Shown: positions 19,744 through 29,988 of the stretch, piece after piece | Position numbering within the stretch: the stretch's first letter is position 1 | How the letters are laid out: every line of letters begins with the position of its first letter | NCBI GenBank assembly: GCA_905221605.1 | Contig: CAJNDS010002753.1 | Span: 1-51,000 of the forward strand | Source: Symbiodinium natans | Taxonomy: Eukaryota; Sar; Dinophyceae; Suessiales; Symbiodiniaceae | Length of the DNA stretch: 51,000 bases | Direction: 5' to 3' | Notes under the pieces: model-generated | What the model saw: only the letters and a program-made list of their open reading frames with translations | What the model was told of the DNA's origin: nothing | The model's database searches: none | Translations under genes and position numbers: made by a program

Positions 19744-22700
19744 TGGGGGGACTATCTCAACTATCTAAACCAGGGGGGTTTAGATAGTTTAGATAGTTTA
19801 GATAGTTTAGATAGTTTAGATAGTTGGGTGAGAGGCCTAAACTACCTAAACTATCTAAACTATCTAAACCAGTGGGGTTTAGATAGTTTAGATAGTTTAG
19901 ATAGTTGGGGGAGAGGCCTAAACTACCTAAACTATCTAAACCAATGGGGTTTAGATAGTCTAGATAGTTTAGATAGTTGGGTGAGAGGCCTAAACTCCCT
20001 AAACTATCTAAACTATCTAAACCAGGGGGGTTTACATAGTTTAGATAGTTTAGATAGTTGGGGGAGAGAGGCCTCAACTACCTAAACTATCTAAACTATC
20101 TAAAGCAGGGGGTTTAGATAGTTTAGATAGTTTAGATAGTTGGGGGAGAGAGGCCTCAACTACCTAAACTATCTAAACTATCTAAACCAGCGGGGTTTAG
20201 ATAGTTTAGATAGTTTAGATAGTTTAGATAGTTTAGGTAGTTTAGGTAGTTTAGGTAGTTTGGGGGGGGAGGTTGGGTCCCGGGTGGAGCCCAAAACTAC
20301 CTAAACTATCTAAACTATCTAAACCAAGGGTCCCCCCAATACTAAATTACGAGCCCGTGCCTTCCCCCAATACTAAATTACGAGCCCGGGGGTTTAGATA
20401 GTTTAGATAGTTTACATAGTTTAGATAATTTTGGGGGTAGGTTGGGTCACGGGTGGAGCCCAAAACTACCTAAACTATCTAAACTATTTAAATTATCTAA
20501 ACTATCTAAACCAAGGGTTCCCCCAATACTAAATTACGAGCCCGGGCCTTCCCCCAATACTAAATTACGAGCCCGGGCCTTCCCCCAATACTAAATTACG
20601 AGCCCGGGCCATCCCCCAATACGAGCCCGGGCCTTCCCCCAATACTAAATTACGAGCCCGGGCCTTCCCCCAATACTAAATTACGAGCCCGGGCCTTCCC
20701 CCAATACTAAATTACGAGCCCGGGCCTTCCCCCAATACTAAATTACGAGCCCGGGCCTTCCCCCAATACTAAATTACGAGCCCGGGGGTTTAGATAGTTT
20801 AGATAGTTTACATAGTTTAGATCATTTTGGTGGTAGGTTGGGTCATGGGTGGAGCCCAAAACTACCTAAACTATCTAAACTACTTAAATTATCTAAACTA
20901 TCTAAACCAAGGGTCCCCCCAATACTAAATTACGAGCCCGGCCCCCCCCCAATACTAAATTACGAGCCCGGCCCCCCCCCAATACTACTTTACGAGCCGG
21001 GCCCCCCCCAATACTAAATTTCGAGCCCGGGCCTCCCCCCAATACTAAATTACGAGCCCGGGCCTCCCCCCAATACTAAATTACCAGCCCGGGCCTTCCC
21101 CCAATATTACATTACGAGCCCGGGCCTTCCCCCAATACTAAATTACGAGCCCGGGCCTTCCCCAAATACTAAATTACGAGCCCGGGCCTTCCCCCAATAC
21201 TAAATTACGAGCCCGGGCCTTCCCCAAATACTAAATTACGAGCCCGGGCCTTCCCCCAATACTAAATTACGAGCCAGGGGGTTTAGATAGTTTAGATAGT
21301 TTACATAGTTTAGATAATTTTGGTGGTAGGTTGGGTCACGGGTGGAGCCCAAAACTACCTAAACTATCTAAACTATTTAAACTATCTAAACTATATAAAC
21401 TATCTAAACCAGGGGGGTTTAGATAGTTTAGATAGTTTAGCTAGTTGGGGGAGAGGCCTAAACTATTTAAACTATCTAAACTATCTAAACCGGGGGGATA
21501 GTTTAGATAGTTTAGATAGTTGGGGGAGAGGCCTAAACTATTTAAACTATCTAAACTAAACCAGGGGGGTTTAGATAGTTTAGATAGTTTAGATAGTTGG
21601 GGGAGAGGCCTAAACTACCTAAACTATCTAAACTATCTAAACCAGGGGGGTTTAGATAGTTTAGATAGTTTAGATAGTTTAGATAGTTTAGATAGTTTAG
21701 ATAGTTTAGATAGTTTAGATAGTTGAGGGGGGGGTTGGGTCTAAACCAGGGGGGTTTAGATAGTTTAGATAGTTTAGATAGTTGGGGCAGAGGCCTAAAC
21801 TACCTAAACTATCTAAACTATCTAAACCGGGGGGGTGGCTTAGATAGTTTAGGGGGGAGGTTGGTCCCGGGTGGAGCCCAAAACTACCTAAACTACCTAA
21901 ACTACCTAAACTATCTAAACTATCTAAACTGTCTAAACCAGGGGGGTTTAGATAGTTTAGATAGTTTAGATAGTTGGGGGAGAGGCCTAAACTACCTAAA
22001 CTATCTAAACTATCTAAACCGGGGGGGTTTAGATAGTTTAGATAGTTGGGGGAGAGGCCTAAACTACCTAAACTATCTAAACTATCTAAACCAGGGGGGT
22101 TTAGATAGTTTAGATAGTTTAGATAGTTTAGATAGTTTAGATAGTTGAGGGGGGGGGTTGGGTCTAAACCAGGGGGGTTTAGATAGTTTAGATAGTTTAG
22201 ATAGTTGGGGCAGAGGCCTAAACTACCCAAACTATCTAAACTATCTAAACCGGGGGGGTGGTTTAGATAGTTTAGGGGGGGAGGTTGGTCCCGGGTGGAG
22301 CCCAAAACTACCTAAACTACCTAAACTACCTAAACTATCTAAACCAGGGGGGTTTAGATAGTTTAGATAGTTTAGATAGTTGGGAGAGAGGCCTAAACTA
22401 CCTAAACTATCTAAACTATCTAAACCGGGGGGGGTTTAGATAGTTTAGATAGTTTAGATAGTTTAGATAGTTTAGATAGTTTAGATAGTTTAGATAGTTT
22501 AGGGGTGGGAGCTTGGGTCCCGGGTGGAGCCCAAAACTACCTAAACTACCTAAACTACCTAAACTACCTAAACAATCTAAACTAGGGGGTTTTGGATAGT
22601 TTAGATAGTTTAGATAATAGGGGGAGAGGCCTAAACCACCTAAACTATCTAAACTATCTAAACCGGGGGGGTTTAGATAGTTTAGATAGTTTAGATAGTT

Positions 22701-23226
22701 GGGGGAGAGGCCTAAACTACCTAAACTATCTAAACTATCTAAACCAGGGGGGGGGTTTAGATAGTTTAGATAGTTTAGATAGTTTAGATAGTTTAGATAG
22801 TTTAGATAGTTTAGGGGGCTGGGGGTTGGGTCTAAACCAGGGGGATTTAGATAGTTTAGATAGTTTAGATAGTTGGGGGAGAGGCCTAAACTACCTAAAC
22901 TATCTAAACTATCTAAACCAGATAGTTTAGATAGTTTAGATAGTTTAGATAGTTTAGATAGTTTAGATAGTTGGGGGAGAGGCCTAAACTACCTAAACTA
23001 TCTAAACTATCTAAACCGGGGGGGAGGGTTTAGATAGTTTAGATAGTTTAGATAGTTTAAGGGAGGGGGGTTGGGTCTAAACCAGGGGCGTTTAGATAGT
23101 TTAGATAGTTTAGATAGTTGGGGGAGAGGCCTAAACTACCTAAACTATCTAAACTATCTAAATTAAAGATAGTTTTGATAGTTTTGATAGTTTAGATAGT
23201 TTAGATAGTTTAGATAGTTTAGGGAG
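19744..23226. repeat. TTTAGATAG / CTATCTAAA hairpin satellite
   Basis: Runs of the 9-mer TTTAGATAG alternate with runs of its reverse complement (CTATCTAAA, with CTACCTAAA variants), separated by aaccaggggggttt and ttgggggagaggcc. The basic module is about 70-95 nt and forms a near-complete hairpin. A second spacer (aggttgggtcccgggtggagcccaaaa) recurs. As the unit is nine nucleotides, every frame without a stop stays open, giving false proteins of repeating DSL on one strand and YLN on the other. These are not genes. The TTTAG start resembles the telomere-type heptamer, but the array is distinct. Confidence 0.95.
20327..21276. repeat. 31-bp tandem arrays inside the hairpin satellite
   Basis: The unit gggccttcccccaatactaaattacgagccc (31 nt, joined by CCCGGG) forms three blocks: about 20327-20392, 20518-20790 and 20908-21276. 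The blocks are separated by about 120-nt hairpin modules of TTTAGATAG type with an aattttggtggtaggttgggtca spacer. Array plus module makes a higher-order repeat. Some units are damaged (one lacks tactaaattac near 20615). Confidence 0.95.
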
Positions 23227-23760
23227 GGCGGGTGGTGGCAAAAATCCGTGATTTCTGATCATTTTGGGCCCCCCAAATAGCAGATTTTCATGATTTTGGA
23301 TCATTTTGTGCCTTGGAAACCCATCCCCATGGCAAACTGCGTAGTTTTCGACCATTTTGGGCTCTCACAAATCCTGAGTTCAGGTGTGCAAAAAAGGAGA
23401 TTTTCCCTAGTTTGGCAGCCGTAAACCCACCCAAATGGCACATTTTTGTGTTTTTTGATCATTTTGGGCCTTCCCAAACCCTGAATAAATGCGAAAACAT
23501 AGGGATTTTCGTTAGTTTGGCAGCCTTGGAAAACCACCAAATAATGAAATTTAGTGATTTTTGACCCTTTTGGACCTTACCAAACTCCGTATCAAGGCCA
23601 AAACATAGGGATTTTCGCTAGTCTGGCGGCCTTGGAAAACCCTCGAAATGGCAAATTTGTGAATGTTTGCGCAATTTGGTCCCTGAATTAAGGCCAAAAC
23701 ATAGGGATTTTCGTTAGTTTGGCAGCCTGGAAAAACCACCAAATAATGAAATTTAGTGAT
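23227..23760. repeat. roughly 115-bp satellite, left block
   Basis: Diverged tandem units containing ccaaaacatagggattttcg, ttagtttggcagccttggaaaacc and tttttgaccattttgggccttcccaaa. The left-most units near the hairpin satellite are the most diverged. The block stops within a unit, at aaatttagtgatt. Confidence 0.9.
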
Positions 23761-23786
23761 TACCAAGCGGACCTCGAGCTTCGCAG

Positions 23787-25099
23787 CCCCACCAACCGCA
23801 GCCCCCTGACTGGCGACACGGCACCGCAGGCGGTGGAGGTGCACGTGTACAACCTCGGGGAGACACTTGCTTTCAATCGGCCTCCTGATTCACCGTTTGA
23901 GTTTAGGGTTTAGGGGTACACAAGTTCTGTTGTCTAGAGCCATTGACCCAGCTGCCTGCATGAACCCCCTCCCCCTCCTCAGACTCCTCTCAGACATGCG
24001 AAGGAATTTCGTGGGCCCCAACCACGTGTTGAACTTTGGACCGGCCCTCGGCGGAGCCTTCCACATTGGCGTGGAGGCAAGTAGAACAAATGGGGCATGG
24101 TGTCAGCTTCATAAAACCCCTAAGCCCCAAAACCCTAAACCCTAAACCCTAAACCCACAAGATCACCCATCGTTGCCCGCTTCAGGTCTTCGGAGCCGAG
24201 TGGTCGTATGGCGTGCGCGGCGTCGCTTGCGATCCACCTCGCTCCGAGACGGCGCACGTTTATGAGTCTTGGTAGCCCAGTGGGTGGCAGGGTTTAGGGT
24301 TTATAGGGTTTAGGGGTTTAGGGTATCTAACTTGGTAGCCCAGTGGTACCCTTTTCCCTTTTTTTGTTTCAGGGTTCCCTTATAAAGTAAGTAGCCCCAA
24401 AAGAAGGTGCCCTTATTACAATATGTTACTGGGCTACCAAGGAGTGCAGCATTCTTCTGGGGTCTACAGCTGCCTGGCTTTGATTTGGGTTTAAGGTTTA
24501 GGGTCAAGTTGTGGATCTTAAAGTACACCCCGAAACCCAGAACCCAGAGGCCAGGAGCCGCATGGAGGTGGCAGAAATTCTCTTCCACCTCTGCCGAGAG
24601 TGGCGAGGACGCGACTACGACATGTTCAGTCACAACTGCTGCAGCTTCGGCAGGAGGCTCGCATCCCTCAGCCGGACCCAGCCAAAACCACCCCAAAGCC
24701 CACACCCTAAACCCTAAACCCTAAACCGCCCAAAACCCCCCCCCTTCCCCACAGTTCCCCCTGCAGGTTCGTTGAGACTCTCGGCGTGCGTCCACTACCA
24801 GACTCTTGGGTCTTCATTGGTTTAGCTCTTGTTCCTGCTTGTGCTTAGCGTTCTGGGCTGAAAGGGTGCAGGGTTTAGGGTTTGCTTTCTTTTTGTTTAG
24901 GGTTGAGGCTTAGGGTGGGAAGGGGGTTGGCGTGCAAGGCTGCAAGTTTCAAGCTCTGAGGTTTAGAGCTGCAGGGCACCTTTTTTTGAACTGGTGTTTA
25001 AGCACAGTCACACAGTCCGCCCCACCCTGCCCAACCCTACAGTGGGTGACAGGCACGGCAAATGACCACGACCCAGCTGATGCTCATGATGATTTTTGA
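23787..25099 (+). CDS. PPPDE-family (DeSI-type) isopeptidase gene, six exons, 5' end not found
   Basis: PPPDE proteins are cysteine peptidases that cleave ubiquitin- or SUMO-like conjugates, with a His-Cys catalytic pair. Predicted exons: 23787-23900, 23983-24076, 24186-24271, 24555-24656, 24767-24809 and 25043-25099; every junction keeps the frame. Exon 1 gives VEVHVYNLG (first strand of the fold). Exon 2 gives GPALGGAFHIGVE with the catalytic His. Exon 3 gives VFGAEWSYG, the family's EWSFG-like motif. Exon 4 gives EWRGRDYDMFSHNCCSFG with the catalytic Cys in NCC. Exon 5 gives FVETLGVRPLPDSW. Exon 6 gives WVTGTANDHDPADAHDDF and a TGA that lies in satellite sequence. Introns 2 and 4 need GC donors (GAG|GCAAGT, AG|GCTCGC); intron 1 starts with GTTTAGGG. 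No initiator Met is seen, so upstream exons are missing or lie beyond the satellite. Active-site residues are intact, so it may be functional if complete. Confidence 0.85.
24268..24281. mobile_element. MITE family J terminal repeat at an exon-intron junction
   Basis: cttggtagcccagtgg, the first 16 nt of the complete family-J element at 24331, also stands at the end of PPPDE exon 3. The predicted splice donor (TTG|GTAGCC) lies inside it. It may be a remnant or an internal duplication of the element. Confidence 0.7.
24331..24441. mobile_element. MITE family J, complete copy in PPPDE intron 3
   Basis: Terminal inverted repeats cttggtagcccagt and actgggctaccaag. The core cagggttcccttataaagtaagtagccccaaaagaaggtgcccttatta resembles the core of family A although the termini differ. 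Confidence 0.9.
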
Positions 25100-25640
25100 C
25101 CATTTTTGGGCCTTCCCAAACTCCGTATCAAGGCCAAAACATAGGGATTTTCGCTAGTCTGGCGGCCTTGGAAAACCCTCGAAATGGCAAATTTTAGTAA
25201 ATTTTTGCGCAATTTGGACCTTCCCAAACCCTGAACTAAGGCCAAAACATAGGGATTTTCGTTAGTTTGGCAGCCTGGAAAAACCACCAAATTATAAAAT
25301 TTAGTGATTTTTGACCATTTTGGGCCTTCCCAAACTCCATATCAAGGCCAAAACATAGGGATTTTCGCTAGTCTGGCGGCCTTGGAAAACCCTCGCAATG
25401 GCAAATTTTAGTGATTTCTTGCACAATTTGGGCCTTCCCAAACCCTGAATTAAAGCCAAAACATATGGATTTTCGTTACAAAATAGTAAAAAACAATCAT
25501 TTTTGGTCATTTTGTGCGTAATAAGGCTAAAACATAGGCCTTGGAAAACCCTTAAAATGGCTAATTACAGTGGATTTTTGCACATTTTGGGCTTCCCAAA
25601 CCCTGACTTAAGGCAAAAACATATGGCGATTTATCACTTT
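25089..25640. repeat. roughly 115-bp satellite, right block
   Basis: Resumes at gatttttgaccatttttgggcc in the same orientation as, and continuous with, the unit interrupted at 23760. Units are less diverged here than in the left block. Open frames on the minus strand (repeating QGLGRPK, ENPYVLAL) are artefacts. Confidence 0.9.
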
Positions 25641-26080
25641 GGAAGGTCACTTTTCCAAAACAATTAAGGGATGACAATGCTTGCGATTTGTCATTTTGGA
25701 AGCTCGGTTTTCCAAAACCTTCAGGGGACACTGCTTGCGATTTGTCATTTTGGGCGCTCAGTTTTCCAAAAACTTAAGGGGGACACTGCTTGCGATTTGT
25801 CGCTTGGGGCGCTCAGTTTGCCACAAACTTAAGGGGGACACTGCTTGCGATTTGTTATTTTGGGAGCTCAGTTTTCCAAAAACTTAAGGGTGACACTGTT
25901 TGTGATTTGTCATTTTGGGCGCTCGGTTAAGTTAAGGGGGACACTGCTTGCGATCTGTCATTTTGGAGCTCAGTTTCCAAAAAAAATCAGGGTGGACACT
26001 GCTTGCGATTTGTCATTTTGGGACCTCAGTTTTCCAAGAACTTAAGGGGGACACTGCTTGCGATTTGTCATTTTGGGCGC

Positions 26081-26410
26081 CCAACGCCCATCCCGCCTCG
26101 TCAATCAAGCCCAAATCACTGGGGCAGTTGGTTCCGCGTCTGGAGCTTAGGGGGCCACGTGACCAGACGAAGACCCAGCTGATGCTCATGATGCGCCCCT
26201 CCTGCCTCGTCAATCGTGCGAAATCACTGGGGCAGTTGTTCTTAGGGGGCTTGTGACCAGAAGAAGACCCAGCTGTGCTCATGATGCGCCCCTCGCGCCT
26301 CTAAATCAGTCCCAAACAAGGTCACAACCAATTGTAGCAAAAGTTGTCCGACTTATATACTTTTAGGCCCAGTTGTAGTTGCCCAATCCCAAAACCCCAA
26401 ATCCACAATC
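26081..26410. repeat. embedded block, copy 1, carrying a PPPDE exon-6-like segment
   Basis: gcccaacgcccatcccgcctcgtcaatc... contains CCCAGCTGATGCTCATGATG at 26174-26193, identical over these 20 nt to the end of PPPDE exon 6 (25071-25090), and a shorter variant at about 26270. A unit of about 95-110 nt (cctcgtcaatc...aaatcactggggcagttg...gtgaccaga-gaagacccagct) is tandem within it. Confidence 0.85.
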
Positions 26411-27050
26411 TTAAACCAGTTTTCCAAAAGCTTAGGGGGGACACTGCTTGTGATTTGTCACTTTGGGCGCTCAGTTTGCCAAAAACTTAAAGGGGACACT
26501 GCTTGCGATGTGTCATTTTGGAAGCTCAGTTTTCCAAAAACTTCAGGGGGGCACTGCTTGCGATTTGTCATTTTGGGAGCTCAGGTTTCCAAGAACTTAA
26601 GGGGGACACTGCTTGCGATTTGTCATTTTGGGCGCCCAGGTTTCCAAAAGCTTAGGGGGGACACTGCTTGCGATTTGTCACTTTGGGCGCTCAGTTTGAT
26701 AAAAAACTTAAAGGGGACACTGCTTGCGGGGACACTGCTTGCGATGTGTCATTTTGGAAGCTCAGTTTTCCAAGAACTTAAGGGGGACACTGCTTGCGAT
26801 TTGTCATTTTGAGCGCCCAGTTTTCCAAAAGCTTAGGGGGGACACTGCTTGCGATTTGTCACTTTGGGCGCTCAGTTTGCCAAAAACTTAAAGGGGACAC
26901 TGCTTGCGGGGACACTGCTTGCGATGTGTCATTTTGGAAGCTCAGTTTTCCAAAAACTTCAGGCGGGCACTGCTTGCGATTTGTCATTATGGGAGCTCAG
27001 TTTTCCAAGAACTTAAGGGGACACTGCTTGCGATTTGTCATTTTGGGCGC

Positions 27051-27384
27051 CCAACGCCCATCCCGCCTCGTCAATCAAGCCCAAATCACTGGGGCAGTTG
27101 GTTTCGCAAGCGTCTGGAGCTTAGGGGGCCACGTGACCAGACGAAGACCCAGCTGATGCTCATGATGCGCCCCTCCTGCCTCGTCAATCGTGCGAAATCA
27201 CTGGGGCAGTTGTTCTTAGGGGGCTTGTGACCAGAAGAAGACCCAGCTGTGCTCATGATGCGCCCCTCGCGCCTCTAAATCAGTCCCAAACAAGGTCACA
27301 ACCAATTGTAGCAAAAGTTGTCCGACTTATATACTTTTAGGCCCAGTTGTAGTTGCCCAATCCCAAAACCCCAAATCCACAATC
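27051..27384. repeat. embedded block, copy 2 (duplicate of 26081-26410)
   Basis: Almost identical to copy 1 at an offset of 970 nt, becoming 974 nt after a 4-nt difference near 27110 (gtttcgcaagcgtctgg versus gttccgcgtctgg). The flanking satellite units are shared too, so the duplicated segment exceeds 400 nt. The divergence is very low, so the duplication is recent or homogenised. Confidence 0.92.
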
Positions 27385-27705
27385 TTAAACCAGTTTTCCA
27401 AAAGCTTAGGGGGGACACTGCTTGTGATTTGTCACTTTGGGCGCTCAGTTTGCCAAAAACTTAAAGGGGACACTGCTTGCGATTTGTCATTTTGGGTGCT
27501 CAGTTTTCCAAAAATTTCAGGTGGACACTGCTTGCGATTTGACATTTTGGGAGCTCAGTTCTCCAAATACTTAAGGGGGACACTGCTTGCGGTTTGTCAT
27601 TTTGGGATTTCATTTTGGGAGCTCAGTTTTCCAAAAACTTAAGGAGGACGTAAGTTCCACCCCTGCCCAAGGCCGTCCCTAGGAAGAACAAGAAGAAGAG
27701 ACACA

Positions 27706-27745
<40 letters not shown>

Positions 27746-28069
27746 CGAGCAGAGAGAAGAGGGAGGACATTGCAGTGGGATGATTTGCGTCCTTACACAA
27801 ACATTCTTGGTATGGAGAGAGCCAAAGAAGAGAAACAAGAGAGGCAAGGGTGGATGATTGACTAGTGGCGCCTCTCAGAATTTGTTGTTTATTCCTTCCT
27901 TCGTTCTTTCTTCTTCCCAAAGGCAAGAAAGGGACGAGAGGAGAGGGCATAAGGTATTCTACGACAATTGATTTGTTCTTTGTCCTCCTCCTGTTCTCCG
28001 AACCCTTTCTCCCCTCGATAAGAAAAACGAAAATAATGGACTTTTGTTCATTCCTTGGTGTTTTCCTCT

Positions 28070-28900
28070 TGTTGTCTGTTCCTTCTCGCCGAATGAGTCT
28101 GTTGAAAAGAAAATGCACAAATGAACAGGGGAGCCGTTTTGTCCTATCTGAACAGAACTGTTGGAAGTCAGGGGGGTGGATTGCAGAAGACAAACTGGAG
28201 GGAACAGGGGAACTCAGCCAAAGGGGCCACTTTTGCAACGAACAACTGCCTGCTTCTCTCTTCTCGTCCATTTGCTTTTCTCACCTATGACAAAATGGAG
28301 GGAACAAGGGAACTCAGGCCTGCACTAGGGGGAGCCGAGACCCCCTTTGCAACGAACAGCTACCTGCTTTCTTTCCTTGTTCTATCTTTGCGCTTTCTTG
28401 CTTTCTATTTTTATTTCTTTCTTTCGAGGGGTTTGTGGGGGAGACCCCCACACGCACGCGCGCAGCCCCAAATCCGACAACGCGAGACTGTTTGCAATTC
28501 TCTCCTCCATAAGAAAAGCAAAGAGCAGAGAAAAATGGAGAAGAGAGGAGGGCGAGGACGAAGGTAGCGGGATGATCTTGGGCTCTTGGACATTCATCTT
28601 TCTTTCCAGCAAGAACAGAGCCAAAGAAGAGAGATAAGAGAGGAGAGGAAAGGATGGATGAAGACAGTGAGAATAAATCAGGGCTCCTCCCCCTTATGTT
28701 TTGTTTATTTCCTTTCTTTTTCTTCTTCCAACAAGAAAGGGAAGAGACGAGAGATGAGGACAGTGTGTAAATAGAAGAGTGACATATTTGAATGTTTACC
28801 TCTTCGTTGTTCTTCTCCTGTTATCCGACTCCTTTTTCTCCTGAAAGAACCGCGCGTTAGTCAAATGTTTGTTGCTTTCCTCTTGTTGTCTGTTCTTTTC
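28070..28900. repeat. repeat unit, copy with the GGGGTTTGTGG module
   Basis: Contains the unit start at 28070 and the module at 28425-28570. Within it, gcaacgaacaactgcctgcttctctc and gcaacgaacagctacctgctttc form a roughly 120-nt internal repeat. Confidence 0.7.
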
Positions 28901-29988
28901 TCGTTGAATGGGTAAGTCCAAAAAAATTGCACAAGTGGACAGGGGAACCGTCTTCGTCCTTTTACGCACCTCCCTTTTTTGTCCCTACAAGAAGGAACAG
29001 AAAAGTTGGAACGCAGAGAGGGATTAACGAACACAAAAGGAGTGGAACAGAGCGGAAAAGTGTGCCTCCCTTATGCAACAAACAAGTACTTGCTTCTCTC
29101 TCTTCCCGTCCAGATGCTTCGCTCATCTAGTGTTATGCATTCTTTCCTCCATAAGAAAAGCAAGAAGAGACAAAAGCTAGAAGGGAGAGATCAGAGAGAA
29201 GAGGGAGGATGAAAGTAGTGAGATTGGTTCGTGTTCTTAAATCTTCATTCTGCAAGAAGAGGACCACATGGAGGATGAACGCAGTTAGACTGAGTAAGGG
29301 CGCTTATCTTTATTATTTGTTATTCCTTCCTTGTGCTTTTTTCTTGTACATTCTGCTCGTGGCTTTCTCTTTCTTTTTCTTGCTGTTCGCTTGCTTAGAC
29401 ACTCTTGTTAGTTCCTTGTGCTTTCCCCTATTGTCTGTTCCTTTCTCGCTGAGTGGGTAGACGAAAAGAACACGCGAGAGTGGACAGGGGAACCGTCTTC
29501 GTCCTTGTATTTACTCCCTGCTTTCTCCTTAAAAGAAGTTGGAACGCTGGGGAGGCATTACAGAAGGCAAAAGGAAGGGGAGCAGGGGAACTCATCCCGG
29601 CTCTAGGGAGAAAGTGTGCCTCCTTATGCAACAAACAAGTACTTGCTTCTCTCTCTGTTCCCGTCCAGATGCTTCGCTCATCTAGCGTTATGCATTCTTT
29701 CCTCCATAAGAAAACAAGAAGAGACAAAAGCTAGAAGGGAGAGCGCAGAGAGAAGAGGGAGGATGAAAGTAGTGAGATTGGTTTGTGTTCTTAAATCTTC
29801 ATTCTGCAAGAAGAGGACCACATGCAGGATGAATGCAGTGAGACTGAGCAAGGGCGCTTATCTTTATTATGTGCTATTCCTTCCTTGTCTTTTTTCTTGT
29901 ACATTCTGCTCGTGGCTTTCTCTTTCTTTTTCTTGTTATTAGCTTGCTTAGACACTCTTGTTAGGTCCTTGTGCTTTCCCCTATTGTC
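28891..29988. repeat. two tandem units of about 548 nt
   Basis: 28891-29437 and 29438-29988 align along most of their length, including gcctccttatgcaacaaacaagtacttgcttctctctc and gttatgcattctttcctccataagaaaa. Confidence 0.8.

Larger units (their letters stand above)
25640..27650. repeat. 55-58-bp satellite (GGGGGACACTGCTTGCGATTTGTCATTTTGGG)
   Basis: About 28 units of gggggacactgcttgcgatttgtcattttgggngctcagttttccaaaaacttaa, some with an inner duplication (ggggacactgcttgcggggacactgcttgcg). Two blocks of other sequence are embedded and listed separately. Long plus-strand open frames over it (repeating CDLSFW) are artefacts. Confidence 0.95.

Noticed and set aside
20327-21276. CRISPR array
   Set aside because: The 31-bp units are contiguous with no unique spacers, and the context is eukaryotic.
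19720-22930. Several open frames of 67-196 codons on both strands
   Set aside because: They are translations of the 9-nt satellite (DSL and YLN periodicity) and are open on both strands; no gene signal.
25681-27642. Plus-strand frames of about 70-120 codons repeating CDLSFW
   Set aside because: They follow the 55-58-bp satellite unit and vary with its indels.
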